Of a DNA stretch of 64,000 bases, positions 51,840 through 61,210 are shown piece by piece. Both the position numbers and the translations under genes were made by a program. The notes beneath the pieces were generated by a model. The model ran no database searches. It was given only the letters and a program-made list of their open reading frames with translations, and was not told the origin of the DNA. Each line of letters opens with the position of its first letter. The first letter of the stretch is position 1. The stretch is from Variovorax atrisoli 110B (GTDB taxonomy: Bacteria; Pseudomonadota; Gammaproteobacteria; Burkholderiales; Burkholderiaceae_C), in the NCBI RefSeq assembly GCF_000382045.1, contig NZ_KB907457.1, positions 186,001-250,000 on the forward strand, read 5' to 3'.

Positions 51840-52619
51840 ATGAGCTACGAAAACATCGAAGTGCGGACCGAAGCAGGCAAGGTCGGCATCATCACCCTCA
51901 ACCGCCCCAAGGCCCTGAACGCGCTGAACGACGCGCTCATGACCGAGCTGGGCCAGGCCCTGAAGGCCTTCGATGCCGACGACGCCATCGGCTGCATCAT
52001 CCTCACGGGCAGCGAGCGCGCCTTCGCGGCCGGCGCCGACATCGCGGCGATGGCCAAGTACAGCTTCATCGACACCTACAAGGGCGACTACATCACGCGC
52101 AACTGGGAAACCATCCGCTCGATCCGCAAGCCCGTGATCGGCGCGGTGGCCGGCTTCGCGCTGGGCGGCGGCTGCGAGCTGGCGATGATGTGCGACTTCA
52201 TCATCGCGGCCGACAACGCCAAGTTCGGCCAGCCCGAGATCAAGATCGGCGTGATCCCCGGCGCCGGCGGCACGCAGCGCCTGCCGCGCGCGGTGGGCAA
52301 GAGCAAGGCCATGGACATGGTGCTCACGGCACGCATGATGGACGCCGCCGAAGCCGAGCGCGCCGGCCTCGTCAGCCGCGTGGTGCCCTTCGAGAAGCTC
52401 GCCGACGAGGCGCTGGGCGCGGCGCTGGTGATCTGCGGCTTCTCGCAGATCTCGGTGATCGCGGCCAAGGAGTCGGTCAACCGCGCCTTCGAGAGCGGCC
52501 TGAGCGACGGCGTGATGTTCGAGCGCCGCCTGTTCCACGCACTGTTCGCCACGCAGGACCAGAAGGAAGGCATGGACGCCTTCCTGACCAAGCGCCAGCC
52601 CGACTTCAAGAACGCCTGA
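51840..52619 (+). CDS. Enoyl-CoA hydratase
   Basis: This 259-residue crotonase has the CoA-binding loop ERAFAAGADIAAM, GFALGGGCELAMMCDF oxyanion segment and the catalytic Glu pair region GQPEIKIGVIPGAGGTQRL. It adds water to 2-enoyl-CoA in fatty-acid oxidation. Sequence is close to the short-chain (FadB1/EchA8-like) group. It stands alone on the plus strand, and upstream sequence has an AT-rich stretch but no clear promoter boxes. Confidence 0.95.
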   Translation: MSYENIEVRTEAGKVGIITLNRPKALNALNDALMTELGQALKAFDADDAIGCIILTGSERAFAAGADIAAMAKYSFIDTYKGDYITRNWETIRSIRKPVIGAVAGFALGGGCELAMMCDFIIAADNAKFGQPEIKIGVIPGAGGTQRLPRAVGKSKAMDMVLTARMMDAAEAERAGLVSRVVPFEKLADEALGAALVICGFSQISVIAAKESVNRAFESGLSDGVMFERRLFHALFATQDQKEGMDAFLTKRQPDFKNA

Positions 52620-52634
52620 CGCCGGCCGATCCGG

Positions 52635-54044
52635 TCAGCGCGTCGACAGCAGCGAACGCAGCGCGTCGAGCGCCTGGGCCGGCGGCGTGCCGACCAGCGC
52701 GGCGCCGCCGGGCTGCGGCGTCCAGCGCACCTGGTCGCCGGCGATCTCCAGCACCGCGACCAGCGCCTTGCCCCGATAGAGCTCGAGCCGCGCCTCCACC
52801 GGTGCGGCCAGCGGCTCGTCGGGCGCGGTGGCCGAACGCGCGACGGTGCCGACCAGCGCCGCCAAGCCTTCGACGTCGCCGCGCTCGCGGCGCACGCTCT
52901 CGCCGTTGCGCGTAAAGCCCAGGGAAGTCCATCGATCCAGCGCCGAGAAAGGCGCAGCGCTTCGGGGCGCAATGGCCTTGGCTGCCGACGGTGCCGGTGC
53001 GGATGGACGCACCGCGCCGGAGGCAGTTGCGTCGGCGTGGTCCTGACGGGCGAGCGCGGGCGCGGAATCCTGGAGCGGCTCGCGATACGCCTGCGCCGCG
53101 CCAGGTGCGGGCGCAGGAGCGACGGCCGCCGGCGGCAATGCCGGGGCGGCTGCCGCAGGCGCCCCCGCCGCGTAGGCACGGCGCCGCTGTTCGCCCTCCA
53201 CCTGCGCTTCGCGACGCTCATCGCGCGCGAGCGGCGCGGGCAGCGGTGCCGGTTCAGCCCTCTCGGCCACGGCCGGAGGCGGCGGAGCCGGTGCGATCGA
53301 TACGGACGGAGCGGGTGGCGCGACAGGTGCCGGAGCAGGCGGAACAACCAGAGCGCTGGGCGCAGCAGGCGTCGCTTGCAGCAGTGGAGGCACCGGCTCG
53401 GCTTTGCGTGCGGCATCCGCGTTCGCCGTATTGGCGGCCTCCTTGGGCGCCCTTTTGGCGGACGAGTCTGCCGACTCGCGCGCAATCCTGGCGCGCTGTT
53501 CCGATTCGGGCGTACGTGCTGCGGGCGCTCGTGCGGGAGCCGGCGCCGCTGCGGCAGGCGCTGCCTGCGTCTCTGCCTGCGCCGCGGCAGCCTCTGCTGG
53601 AGGCTGGGCCGGCTTCGGTGCTGCTGGTGCTGCCGGTGCTGCTGGTGCTGCCGGTGCTGGCAGCGCTGCAGGTGCTTGTGCCGGCGCAGCCGCTCCCCCC
53701 ACGCGCGCCTCGCCATCGAGCTGCGCGTCCGGCACGGGATCCTTGTGCCAGAGCACCGTCACGAAAGCCGCCACCAGCACGGTGGCGAAGGCGGCGTTCC
53801 ACGGCATGCGCGCATGCGGTTCGCCGCCGCCGAAGAGGCGGCGCCACCAGGGCGCGGCACTGGCGTTGTTGGCTGCCGCGCCTGCATCGACGGGAGCAGC
53901 GGCCAGGTTGTGCGCCATCTTCAGGATCGCCTCGCGCGTGCGCGGATGCGGCGTGGCCTCGCTGTCCGGCGCGTGGTCGAGCGCGCGGCGCAGCGCCGGG
54001 TCGTGCAGGTCGTCGAAGTTGGAGTTGTCGTTGCCGCCGCTCAT
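52635..54044 (-). CDS. Ala/Pro-rich membrane protein, probable anti-sigma partner
   Basis: A 469-residue protein that overlaps the ECF sigma gene by four bases. Residues 1-80 are soluble and contain TREAILKMAHNLA. One membrane helix is at about 80-98 (NAAFATVLVAAFVTVLWH). Residues 105-350 are extremely rich in Ala and Pro, including (AAP)n runs. A C-terminal folded domain (about 365-469) has RWTSLGFTRNGESVRR and LELYRGKALVAVLEI. No Cys zinc motif of classical anti-sigma factors is seen. It is probably a periplasm-spanning anchor that controls the sigma factor by an unknown signal. Confidence 0.75.
   Translation of the reverse strand: MSGGNDNSNFDDLHDPALRRALDHAPDSEATPHPRTREAILKMAHNLAAAPVDAGAAANNASAAPWWRRLFGGGEPHARMPWNAAFATVLVAAFVTVLWHKDPVPDAQLDGEARVGGAAAPAQAPAALPAPAAPAAPAAPAAPKPAQPPAEAAAAQAETQAAPAAAAPAPARAPAARTPESEQRARIARESADSSAKRAPKEAANTANADAARKAEPVPPLLQATPAAPSALVVPPAPAPVAPPAPSVSIAPAPPPPAVAERAEPAPLPAPLARDERREAQVEGEQRRRAYAAGAPAAAAPALPPAAVAPAPAPGAAQAYREPLQDSAPALARQDHADATASGAVRPSAPAPSAAKAIAPRSAAPFSALDRWTSLGFTRNGESVRRERGDVEGLAALVGTVARSATAPDEPLAAPVEARLELYRGKALVAVLEIAGDQVRWTPQPGGAALVGTPPAQALDALRSLLSTR
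53617..53660 (-). repeat. Short tandem repeat inside the Ala/Pro-rich gene
   Basis: Two copies of an 18-base unit (GGTGCTGCTGGTGCTGCC) followed by part of a third encode an AAPAAP run in the linker. Units in multiples of three can change number without breaking the frame. Confidence 0.8.
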
Positions 54045-54706
54045 GCCCGCTTCTCCAGCACCGACAGGTAGCGCTCCATGCAGCCGCGAAGTTTCTGCAG
54101 TCCGTAGCGCAGCCTGCTGCGCACGGTCTCGAAGCCGATCTCCAGGCTCGTGGCCAGCGCCTCGACGGTGAGGCCGTCTTCATGGTGCAGCAGGAACGCG
54201 GCGCGCTGCTCGGCCGGGAGTTCGTCCAGGCAGGCGAGCAGGCGGCGGCCCGCGGCGCGCCAGAACGCGAGTTCCTCGGCCGAAGGATGCGAGGCCGCGT
54301 CACCCGCTGCGCCGCGCACGCCGTGCTCGAGCGTGGGCACGGGGCTGTCGTCGTCCGCGTGCGATTCGAGCGCCACTTCGCGCCCGCTCACGCGCAGGCG
54401 GTCCATCGCCAGGTTGTGCGCGATGGTGAAGGCCCAGGTGCGCCATGCCGCGCCCTGCGGCGAGAAGCTCTCGCGCGCGGAGATGATCCGCACCCAGGTG
54501 TCCTGGAACACCTCGTCGGCCTGCGCCGCGAGCCGCGCGCCGAGCAGACGCTTGACGAAGCGGAACAGCCCGCCCTCGTGGCGCGCGTAGAGCACGTCGA
54601 ACGCGGCGGCGTCGCCCTGCGCGTAGGCCAGCATCAACTGATCGTCGGGCATGGCGTCTCGCTCGGGGGCGTTCTTGGCTGAAGGGGCGCGGGGGAGCGC
54701 GGACAT
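54041..54706 (-). CDS. ECF-type RNA polymerase sigma factor
   Basis: A 221-residue product from the ATG at 54706. An ATG at 54652 (MPDDQLMLAYAQGD) gives 203 residues and coincides with the start of the conserved region. Sigma region 2 shows AAFDVLYARHEGGLFRFVKRLLG and VFQDTWVRI. Region 4 has LTVEALATSLEIGFETVRSRLRYGLQKLR. A 45-residue segment between them is longer than usual. It overlaps the downstream membrane gene, so sigma and anti-sigma are coupled. Confidence 0.9.
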   Translation of the reverse strand: MSALPRAPSAKNAPERDAMPDDQLMLAYAQGDAAAFDVLYARHEGGLFRFVKRLLGARLAAQADEVFQDTWVRIISARESFSPQGAAWRTWAFTIAHNLAMDRLRVSGREVALESHADDDSPVPTLEHGVRGAAGDAASHPSAEELAFWRAAGRRLLACLDELPAEQRAAFLLHHEDGLTVEALATSLEIGFETVRSRLRYGLQKLRGCMERYLSVLEKRA

Positions 54707-54870
54707 CGGAGGATTTTCACCCGAGCTTGTACGGGCCAAGAGGCGCATCGGGGTTCGGGACGGGAAAAACACGACGAGCAGCATCGTCGGCCACCTGCAC
54801 CACAGGCGGCGGGCCGAAAGCCTTGCGCGGAGGATCTAGCGGAAGAATTGGGCCGGTTGCCTTCGGGTGG

Positions 54871-54900
54871 TTGAGCGGCCGCAAAAGTCTGGGCTATAAT
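54871..54900 (+). promoter_or_regulatory. Promoter of the CAU tRNA gene
   Basis: TTGAGC (54871-54876) and TATAAT (54895-54900) are separated by 18 bases, a sigma-70 pattern, 28 bases before the tRNA start. Confidence 0.75.
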
Positions 54901-54928
54901 CGCAGGCTCGGTGAGCAACTCACTGAAA

Positions 54929-55005
54929 GGCTCTTTAGCTCAGTCGGTTAGAGCGATGGAATCATAATCCACAGGTCCGCGGTTCGAGTCCGTGAAGAGC
55001 CACCA
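54929..55005 (+). tRNA. tRNA with CAU anticodon, most likely elongator tRNA-Met
   Basis: The 77-base sequence folds into a full cloverleaf. The acceptor GGCTCTT pairs AAGAGCC with encoded CCA. The D arm is GCTC/GAGC. The anticodon loop is ATCATAA with CAT at its centre. The T arm is CGCGG-TTCGAGT-CCGTG with one G-T pair. The top pair of the anticodon stem (A-C) is a mismatch. A CAU tRNA can also be the Ile2 tRNA after lysidine modification, and sequence alone does not exclude that. Confidence 0.95.
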
Positions 55006-55014
55006 AAACAACCG

Positions 55015-55052
55015 AAAAAGCCTTGCAGGTCAACGACTTGCAAGGCTTTTTT
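55015..55052. terminator. Intrinsic terminator downstream of the tRNA
   Basis: AAAAAGCCTTGCAGGTC-AAC-GACTTGCAAGGCTTTTTT forms a 17-bp stem with one G-T pair and a T run. It ends the tRNA transcript ten bases after CCA. Confidence 0.93.
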
Positions 55053-55087
55053 CTTTGCGGCGCGGCACTGGCCGATAATCCCCGGAG

Positions 55088-55489
55088 ATGCCTGCGACGC
55101 CTTTCCGCTCCCTGCCCAGCCGCCCCGGCTCGGCATTGCCGCGGCCGGGTGTGGGGCTGGTCCGCCTAGCGCTGCTGTGGTTCGCGCTCTCGCTGGGCGT
55201 CGCCATGGCCTCACCGCTCGTGCATCCGCAGACGGTGGAGCTGGTCTGCTCCAACGCCGGGTCGGTCAAGGCCATCGTCCATGGCGACGACGGCGTACAG
55301 GAGATGGGCGCGGGCCACATGGACTGCCCGCTGTGCGTGCTCAGCGGCGCCCCGCCCGCGACCACGCCCACCGTCGAATTGCCGGCGTTCGCGCCGCTGG
55401 CCCGTGTGGTGCGGCCGGTTCCGTCGGCGCATGTCGCAGCTGCCGCCACCGCGCCGCTGCCGGCCCGCGGGCCTCCCTCGCTCGTCTGA
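55088..55489 (+). CDS. DUF2946-domain protein (copper-associated)
   Basis: This 133-residue product has a hydrophobic segment near residues 24-42 that may be a signal or anchor. Its DUF2946 signature is HMDCPLCVL with Cys80 and Cys83 after a GAGHMD stretch. The spacing of Cys, His and Met suits copper binding. It is followed by SCO and PCuAC genes on the same strand, and a copper role is inferred from that. Confidence 0.8.
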   Translation: MPATPFRSLPSRPGSALPRPGVGLVRLALLWFALSLGVAMASPLVHPQTVELVCSNAGSVKAIVHGDDGVQEMGAGHMDCPLCVLSGAPPATTPTVELPAFAPLARVVRPVPSAHVAAAATAPLPARGPPSLV

Positions 55490-55615
55490 GGCTTCTTCCC
55501 CAGTCTTCGCGCGCGTGATGCCGGCCTCCCGACGAGGCCCGTCTCTCATACGCCGCGCGCGTTCCTGCAACGAATCCATCGGCGCCTCCTGCAGGCGCCG
55601 GAGCGAGTCCATCCA

Positions 55616-56230
55616 ATGACCAGAAACGAATCCCACCCTCCGACGCGGCGGCGCCTGCTGCTCTGCGCGGGAGGCCTCGCAGCCGTCGCGAGCCTTGCGG
55701 GCTGCGACAGGCTGCTGCCCGAGCGCTTCAACGGCGTCGACATCACCGGCGCCAACTACGCGCAGGACTTCCGCCTGACCGACGCCGACGGCCGCGAGCG
55801 CACGCTGGCCGACTTCAAGGGCAAGGCCGTGATGATGTTCTTCGGCTTCACCCAGTGCCCCGACGTCTGCCCCACCGCCCTCGTGCGCGCGGCAGAGATC
55901 AGGAAGATGCTCGGCGCCGACGGCGATCGCCTGCAGGTGATCTTCGTCACCGTCGACCCCGAGCGCGATTCGCCCGTCGTGCTCAAGGCCTACACCCAGG
56001 CCTTCGACCCGAGCTTCATCGGCCTGTACGGCGACATGCAGCGCACCAGCCAGACGGCGAAGGACTTCAAGGTGTTCTATCGGAAGGTGCCCACCGGCTC
56101 CTCCTACACCATGGACCATTCGGCCTTCAGCTATGTGTTCGACCCCAAGGGCAAGATCCGCATCGTGCTGCGCCACGAGCAGAGCGCGCAGGAATGCGCC
56201 GACGACCTGCGCAGGCTCCTGCGGGCCTGA
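55616..56230 (+). CDS. SCO1/SenC-type copper chaperone
   Basis: This 204-residue thioredoxin-fold lipoprotein has a TAT-like N-terminus (TRRRLLLCAGG) and a lipobox LAGC at Cys30. The copper ligands are CPDVC (Cys81, Cys85) and His168 in TMDHSAFSY. It delivers copper to the CuA site of cytochrome c oxidase or protects against oxidative stress. The PCuAC gene follows after 33 bases. Confidence 0.94.
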   Translation: MTRNESHPPTRRRLLLCAGGLAAVASLAGCDRLLPERFNGVDITGANYAQDFRLTDADGRERTLADFKGKAVMMFFGFTQCPDVCPTALVRAAEIRKMLGADGDRLQVIFVTVDPERDSPVVLKAYTQAFDPSFIGLYGDMQRTSQTAKDFKVFYRKVPTGSSYTMDHSAFSYVFDPKGKIRIVLRHEQSAQECADDLRRLLRA

Positions 56231-56263
56231 CTTCCATCATTCGAATCCAAGGAGATAAAGACC

Positions 56264-56749
56264 ATGACCATGAAGAACCGCATTGCACACATCCTCGCCA
56301 TCACAAGCGCCGCGCTGCTCACCGCGCATGCCGCGAACGCGCAGGTCACCGTGAAGGACGCATGGGTGCGCGCCACCGTGCCGCAGCAGAAGGCCACCGG
56401 CGCGTTCATGCAGATCAGCGCCGCGAAAGACACGAAGCTGGTCTCGGCCAGCTCGCCCGTCACCCCCGTGGTGGAGGTGCACGAGATGGCCATGCAGGAC
56501 AACGTGATGCGCATGCGCCAGATCCCCGCGCTCGATCTGCCCGCCGGCAAGACCGTCGAGCTCAAGCCCGGCGGCTATCACGTGATGCTGCTCGACCTCA
56601 AGCAGCAGGTGAAGGAAGGCGACACCGTGCCGCTCACGCTGGTGTTCGAAGGCAAGGACGGCCAGCGCGAATCGGTCGAGGTGAAGGCGCCTGTGCGGGC
56701 GCTGAATGCGTCGGCGCAGCCTGCCGGGCACGGCAGCCACAAGCACTGA
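56264..56749 (+). CDS. PCu(A)C-type periplasmic copper chaperone
   Basis: This 161-residue protein has a signal peptide of about 26 residues (HAANA|QV). The copper-binding pattern is visible: His in VEVHEMAM, several Met in MQDNVMRMRQ and the HVM in GGYHVMLLDL. A His-rich C-terminus (GHGSHKH) may bind further metal. It hands copper to SCO and the oxidase. ATG at 56270 is the alternative start. Confidence 0.94.
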   Translation: MTMKNRIAHILAITSAALLTAHAANAQVTVKDAWVRATVPQQKATGAFMQISAAKDTKLVSASSPVTPVVEVHEMAMQDNVMRMRQIPALDLPAGKTVELKPGGYHVMLLDLKQQVKEGDTVPLTLVFEGKDGQRESVEVKAPVRALNASAQPAGHGSHKH

Positions 56750-57016
56750 GCGGCGCGAACCGGCCACCCCTGCACCACGGAGACTGGCCGGAGGGACTAC
56801 CCTGTTTCGGTGATGGCGCCTACCCCTGGGACACAGAAGAATGTTGACAAATATTCACAATTCATCCCCTCCCCGGCCGGCCCTTTCGTGGAACGGATCG
56901 CGCGGGGGCTCGTGAGGTTGTCCGGGGAGCAGGAGGGCGTTCGCGCCGATCCTGCTCCGGCTGGGTGACTCCGGGCGGCATCGACGGCCGAGGGAGGTGT
57001 ACACAGGGGTTGTTCC

Positions 57017-57520
57017 GTGCCGCTCAGTTACCTCCTCCATCTGGAGAATGCTCGCCTGCCCATGCACGTGACCGACGCGCGGGACGTGCGTCGGGTTTCG
57101 GTCCTGAAGGCGACCGGCCTCATCGAGGCCGCCATCGATCCGGCCTACGACACCGCGCAGGGCAGCTACAGGCTCGCGCAGGCCGCGCTGGTGGTCTGCA
57201 TCACCGACGAGGGGCATGCCGAGATCGAGAGGCTGCGCGGCCGCGAGGGCAGCGGCGCATCGCCGAAGAAGGCATCGAAGTCGAAGCTCGAACCGCTCGA
57301 CTACCTGCGCGCCATAGAACGTTCGGCCTTCCCCCTTCGCGTGGAAGACCGCCAGGAGATCGGCTGCGTCGAGGCGCTGAAGCAGGCCGGCTTCGTCGAT
57401 GCCGTCATCAGCCCAGCCCTGGCATGGAAGGATGCCGGCGGCGAGCCGCAGGAGCTGGCGGTCATCAAGCGCATCACGCCCTTCGGACGCGCGCAGCTCG
57501 CGCGCGGCGCCACCAGGTGA
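57017..57520 (+). CDS. Two-repeat protein of unknown function
   Basis: A 167-residue product from a GTG at 57017. An internal ATG at 57062 is the alternative. Two similar halves can be aligned: LENARLPMHVTDARDVRRVSVL... and IERSAFPLRVEDRQEIGCVEAL..., each continuing with an Ala/Gly segment and then VxxCITDEGHAEIERL or LAVIKRITPFGRAQL. A Lys/Ser-rich linker joins them. No family is recognised. The gap of 267 bases before it contains TTGACA at 56844-56849 but no convincing -10. Confidence 0.6.
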   Translation: MPLSYLLHLENARLPMHVTDARDVRRVSVLKATGLIEAAIDPAYDTAQGSYRLAQAALVVCITDEGHAEIERLRGREGSGASPKKASKSKLEPLDYLRAIERSAFPLRVEDRQEIGCVEALKQAGFVDAVISPALAWKDAGGEPQELAVIKRITPFGRAQLARGATR

Positions 57521-57566
57521 TTTCGCGGCTTTCGGAATTTCGACAGGCCGGCAGCGCTTCTTTCGC

Positions 57567-57878
57567 CTACATCCGCGCCGTTTCGAGCGCTTCGCACTGG
57601 CCTTCGATGCCCGCGTGCAGCATGCCCAGCGATGCGATCAGCAGGCGCTGTATCGACGAGCGATGGGTTTCGTCGAGCAGGGGCTGCGCTGCGTCGCGCC
57701 GCCCTTCGTCCCACGCGAGCAGCTGCATCAGCGTGTGCGCGCCGTCGATCACGTCGCGCGCATCGTTGAGGAACGAGGCCCGCCGTCGCTCCTCGTGGTC
57801 GAGCCCGTCAACGGGGTTCCATGCGAACGGTTTGAACTCCGCGCTTGTGCTTTGCGCGGTACTTGATGAATCGGCCAT
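57567..57878 (-). CDS. Small conserved-looking protein, function unknown
   Basis: A 103-residue protein, Ser-rich at the start, then mostly helical: FLNDARDVIDGAHTLMQLLAWD, RRDAAQPLLDETHRSSIQRLLIASLGMLHAG. The layout resembles the small DUF3077/DUF6124-like proteins of Pseudomonas as I remember them; this is not checked. Upstream on its strand is a long structured non-coding stretch with GGGAGG 5 bases before its ATG. The gene is convergent with the two-repeat protein gene. Confidence 0.7.
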   Translation of the reverse strand: MADSSSTAQSTSAEFKPFAWNPVDGLDHEERRRASFLNDARDVIDGAHTLMQLLAWDEGRRDAAQPLLDETHRSSIQRLLIASLGMLHAGIEGQCEALETARM

Positions 57879-58140
57879 GTCGGCCCTCCCTGTCGGTTCG
57901 GCTTTGCTGCAACCGCCGCATCCGCTGCTAAACGAAGGCGGCGGCTCGAACGGGTTAGCAGACCGGGAACCGCTAGGCGAAACCGGCAGGGCGCGAGCCC
58001 TCCCATCCGAGCCGCCTGAAACGGGAAGCTGGAATAGAAAAGCCGCGAGACCATTGCGGTATGCGGCTCTTCGCCGCGGTTACTTCAGGCTGCTAAACCC
58101 GGCCTCGCTCATCGCGAGGCGGTCTGGAATGTAGCCGCCA
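57879..58140 (-). promoter_or_regulatory. Candidate structured leader upstream of the 103-residue gene
   Basis: No gene is visible here. It holds GGGTTAGCA (57952-57960), near-complementary to TGCTAAACCC (58091-58100), with a third CTGCTAAAC nearby (57925-57933). It also holds the hairpins AGGGC-GCGA-GCCCT (57988-58001), GCGGC-TCTTC-GCCGC (58063-58077) and CCTCGC-TCATC-GCGAGG (58103-58119). It ends immediately before the gene's ATG. The remaining 58141-58332 shows only a TTGTCCACA. Confidence 0.4.
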
Positions 58141-58332
58141 GCCCTACCCCCGTCAATCGACGCCGAAGCCCCCGCATCCCGAGCGGCTCGCACGAACTTG
58201 CACCGGACCGGCACCGCTGCCTATTCAACAGGCAACGTGGCGGGAAGCCACGCCAGTTCTCGCTCCGCTGTCCCGCCTCCACCCACAACTCACAGAGTTG
58301 TCCACAGAAAAATCGAACAAGTCACCGAACTG

Positions 58333-59973
<1,641 letters not shown>

Positions 59974-60093
59974 GTCTTGTCTCCTGTACGCTGGGCGGAT
60001 GCTAGGCAGGGGCCACGCCGCGCGGCATCGTCGGAACGGACGATTGAGCGCATCCGAGGGTTGCCCCTAGCATCCCCCCAAGAGGACTTTGGA

Positions 60094-60765
60094 ATGAACG
60101 TTCAGGACGCCATCGCCACCCGCCGCTCGGTGCGCGAGTTTCTCGACACGCCCGTCTCCGGCGACGTCATCCGCCGTGTGATCGAACAGGCGCTGCGCGC
60201 ACCTTCGGGCGGCAACCTGCAGCCCTGGCACCTGCACGTGGTGGGCGGCGAGAAGCTCGCCGAGCTCAAGGCCATCATGCGCACGCGCGTGAAGGAAGCG
60301 CCCGCCGGCGAAGGCAGCGAGTACGACATCTACCCGCGCGAACTGGTCGCGCCCTACCGCGACCGCCGCTTCGCCGTCGGCGAGGCGATGTACGCGCGCC
60401 TGGGCATTCCGCGCGAGGACAAGGCCGCGCGCCGCGAATGGTTCGCGCGCAACTACCAGTTCTTCGGCGCGCCGCTCGCGCTCTTCTGCAGCGTCGACCG
60501 CCGCATGGGCCCCCCGCAATGGTCCGACCTGGGCATGCTGCTGCAGAACGTGATGCTGCTGCTGCGCGCCGAGGGCCTGGACAGCTGCCCGCAGGAATGC
60601 TGGGCGATCTACCCGCAGACCATCGGCAGCTTCATCGGCCTGCCGCCCGAGCGCATGCTCTTCACCGGCATGGCCATCGGCTACGCCGACCGCAGCCGGC
60701 CGCTCGATGGGCTGGTGACCGAGCGTGCGGCGCTGTCGGAGGTGGCGGAGTTCGTGGGGATCTGA
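60094..60765 (+). CDS. Nitroreductase
   Basis: This 223-residue FMN protein has AIATRRSVREFLDTPV and RAPSGGNLQPWHLHVV, the FMN-binding segments, and a C-terminal GxAIGYA. It reduces nitro groups or quinones with NAD(P)H. It is divergent from the acyl-CoA ligase gene. The next gene is 138 bases downstream. Confidence 0.93.
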   Translation: MNVQDAIATRRSVREFLDTPVSGDVIRRVIEQALRAPSGGNLQPWHLHVVGGEKLAELKAIMRTRVKEAPAGEGSEYDIYPRELVAPYRDRRFAVGEAMYARLGIPREDKAARREWFARNYQFFGAPLALFCSVDRRMGPPQWSDLGMLLQNVMLLLRAEGLDSCPQECWAIYPQTIGSFIGLPPERMLFTGMAIGYADRSRPLDGLVTERAALSEVAEFVGI

Positions 60766-60903
60766 GCGCGCCGTTCTTCGAGCAAAGGGTGCTCAGGATC
60801 TCTTCAGGCGAGGCGGACAGAATCCGCACGGCCGTGCTCGCGAGAAATCGCACGGGCACGAGAAGAGACCGAAGAATCGCCTCGCCCGGCAAGGAGAGAC
60901 CCG

Positions 60904-61173
60904 ATGCGCGAACAAGAAGAGTCCTACTGGTTCCCCGCCAAGCGCTACGGCTGGGGCTGGGGCCTCCCTCACCGCTGGCAGGGCTGGGTCGTCCTCGCCA
61001 TCTACGCCGCGCTGGTGCTGACCGCGGTGTATGCCCTTCATCCCGAACACGAACCGCTGCGCTTCTTGCTCGGCATCGCGATTCCGACCGTGGCGCTGGT
61101 CGCGGTCTGCTGGCTCAAGGGTGAGCCCGCGCGCTGGCGCTGGGGCGAGGACGGCAGCAGCGAAGACAAGTAA
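60904..61173 (+). CDS. Small membrane protein of unknown function
   Basis: An 89-residue protein with two predicted membrane helices (about 29-46 and 54-70), an aromatic N-terminus (YWFPAKRYGWGWGLPHRWQG) and a charged tail. AAGGAGAGACCCG precedes the ATG. It is related in pattern to small conserved membrane proteins with a Trp-rich head. No function is known to me. Confidence 0.85.
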   Translation: MREQEESYWFPAKRYGWGWGLPHRWQGWVVLAIYAALVLTAVYALHPEHEPLRFLLGIAIPTVALVAVCWLKGEPARWRWGEDGSSEDK

Positions 61174-61210
61174 CCGCCAGCGGCCATCCGGCGCGCAAAA
61201 TGGCTGAGCC

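Noticed and set aside
58298..58306. TTGTCCACA, resembling a DnaA box
   Set aside because: It is a single match without a cluster, an AT-rich unwinding region or origin genes, so no replication origin is proposed.
59974..60093. Divergent gap between the acyl-CoA ligase and nitroreductase genes
   Set aside because: No convincing palindrome or promoter boxes could be identified by eye.
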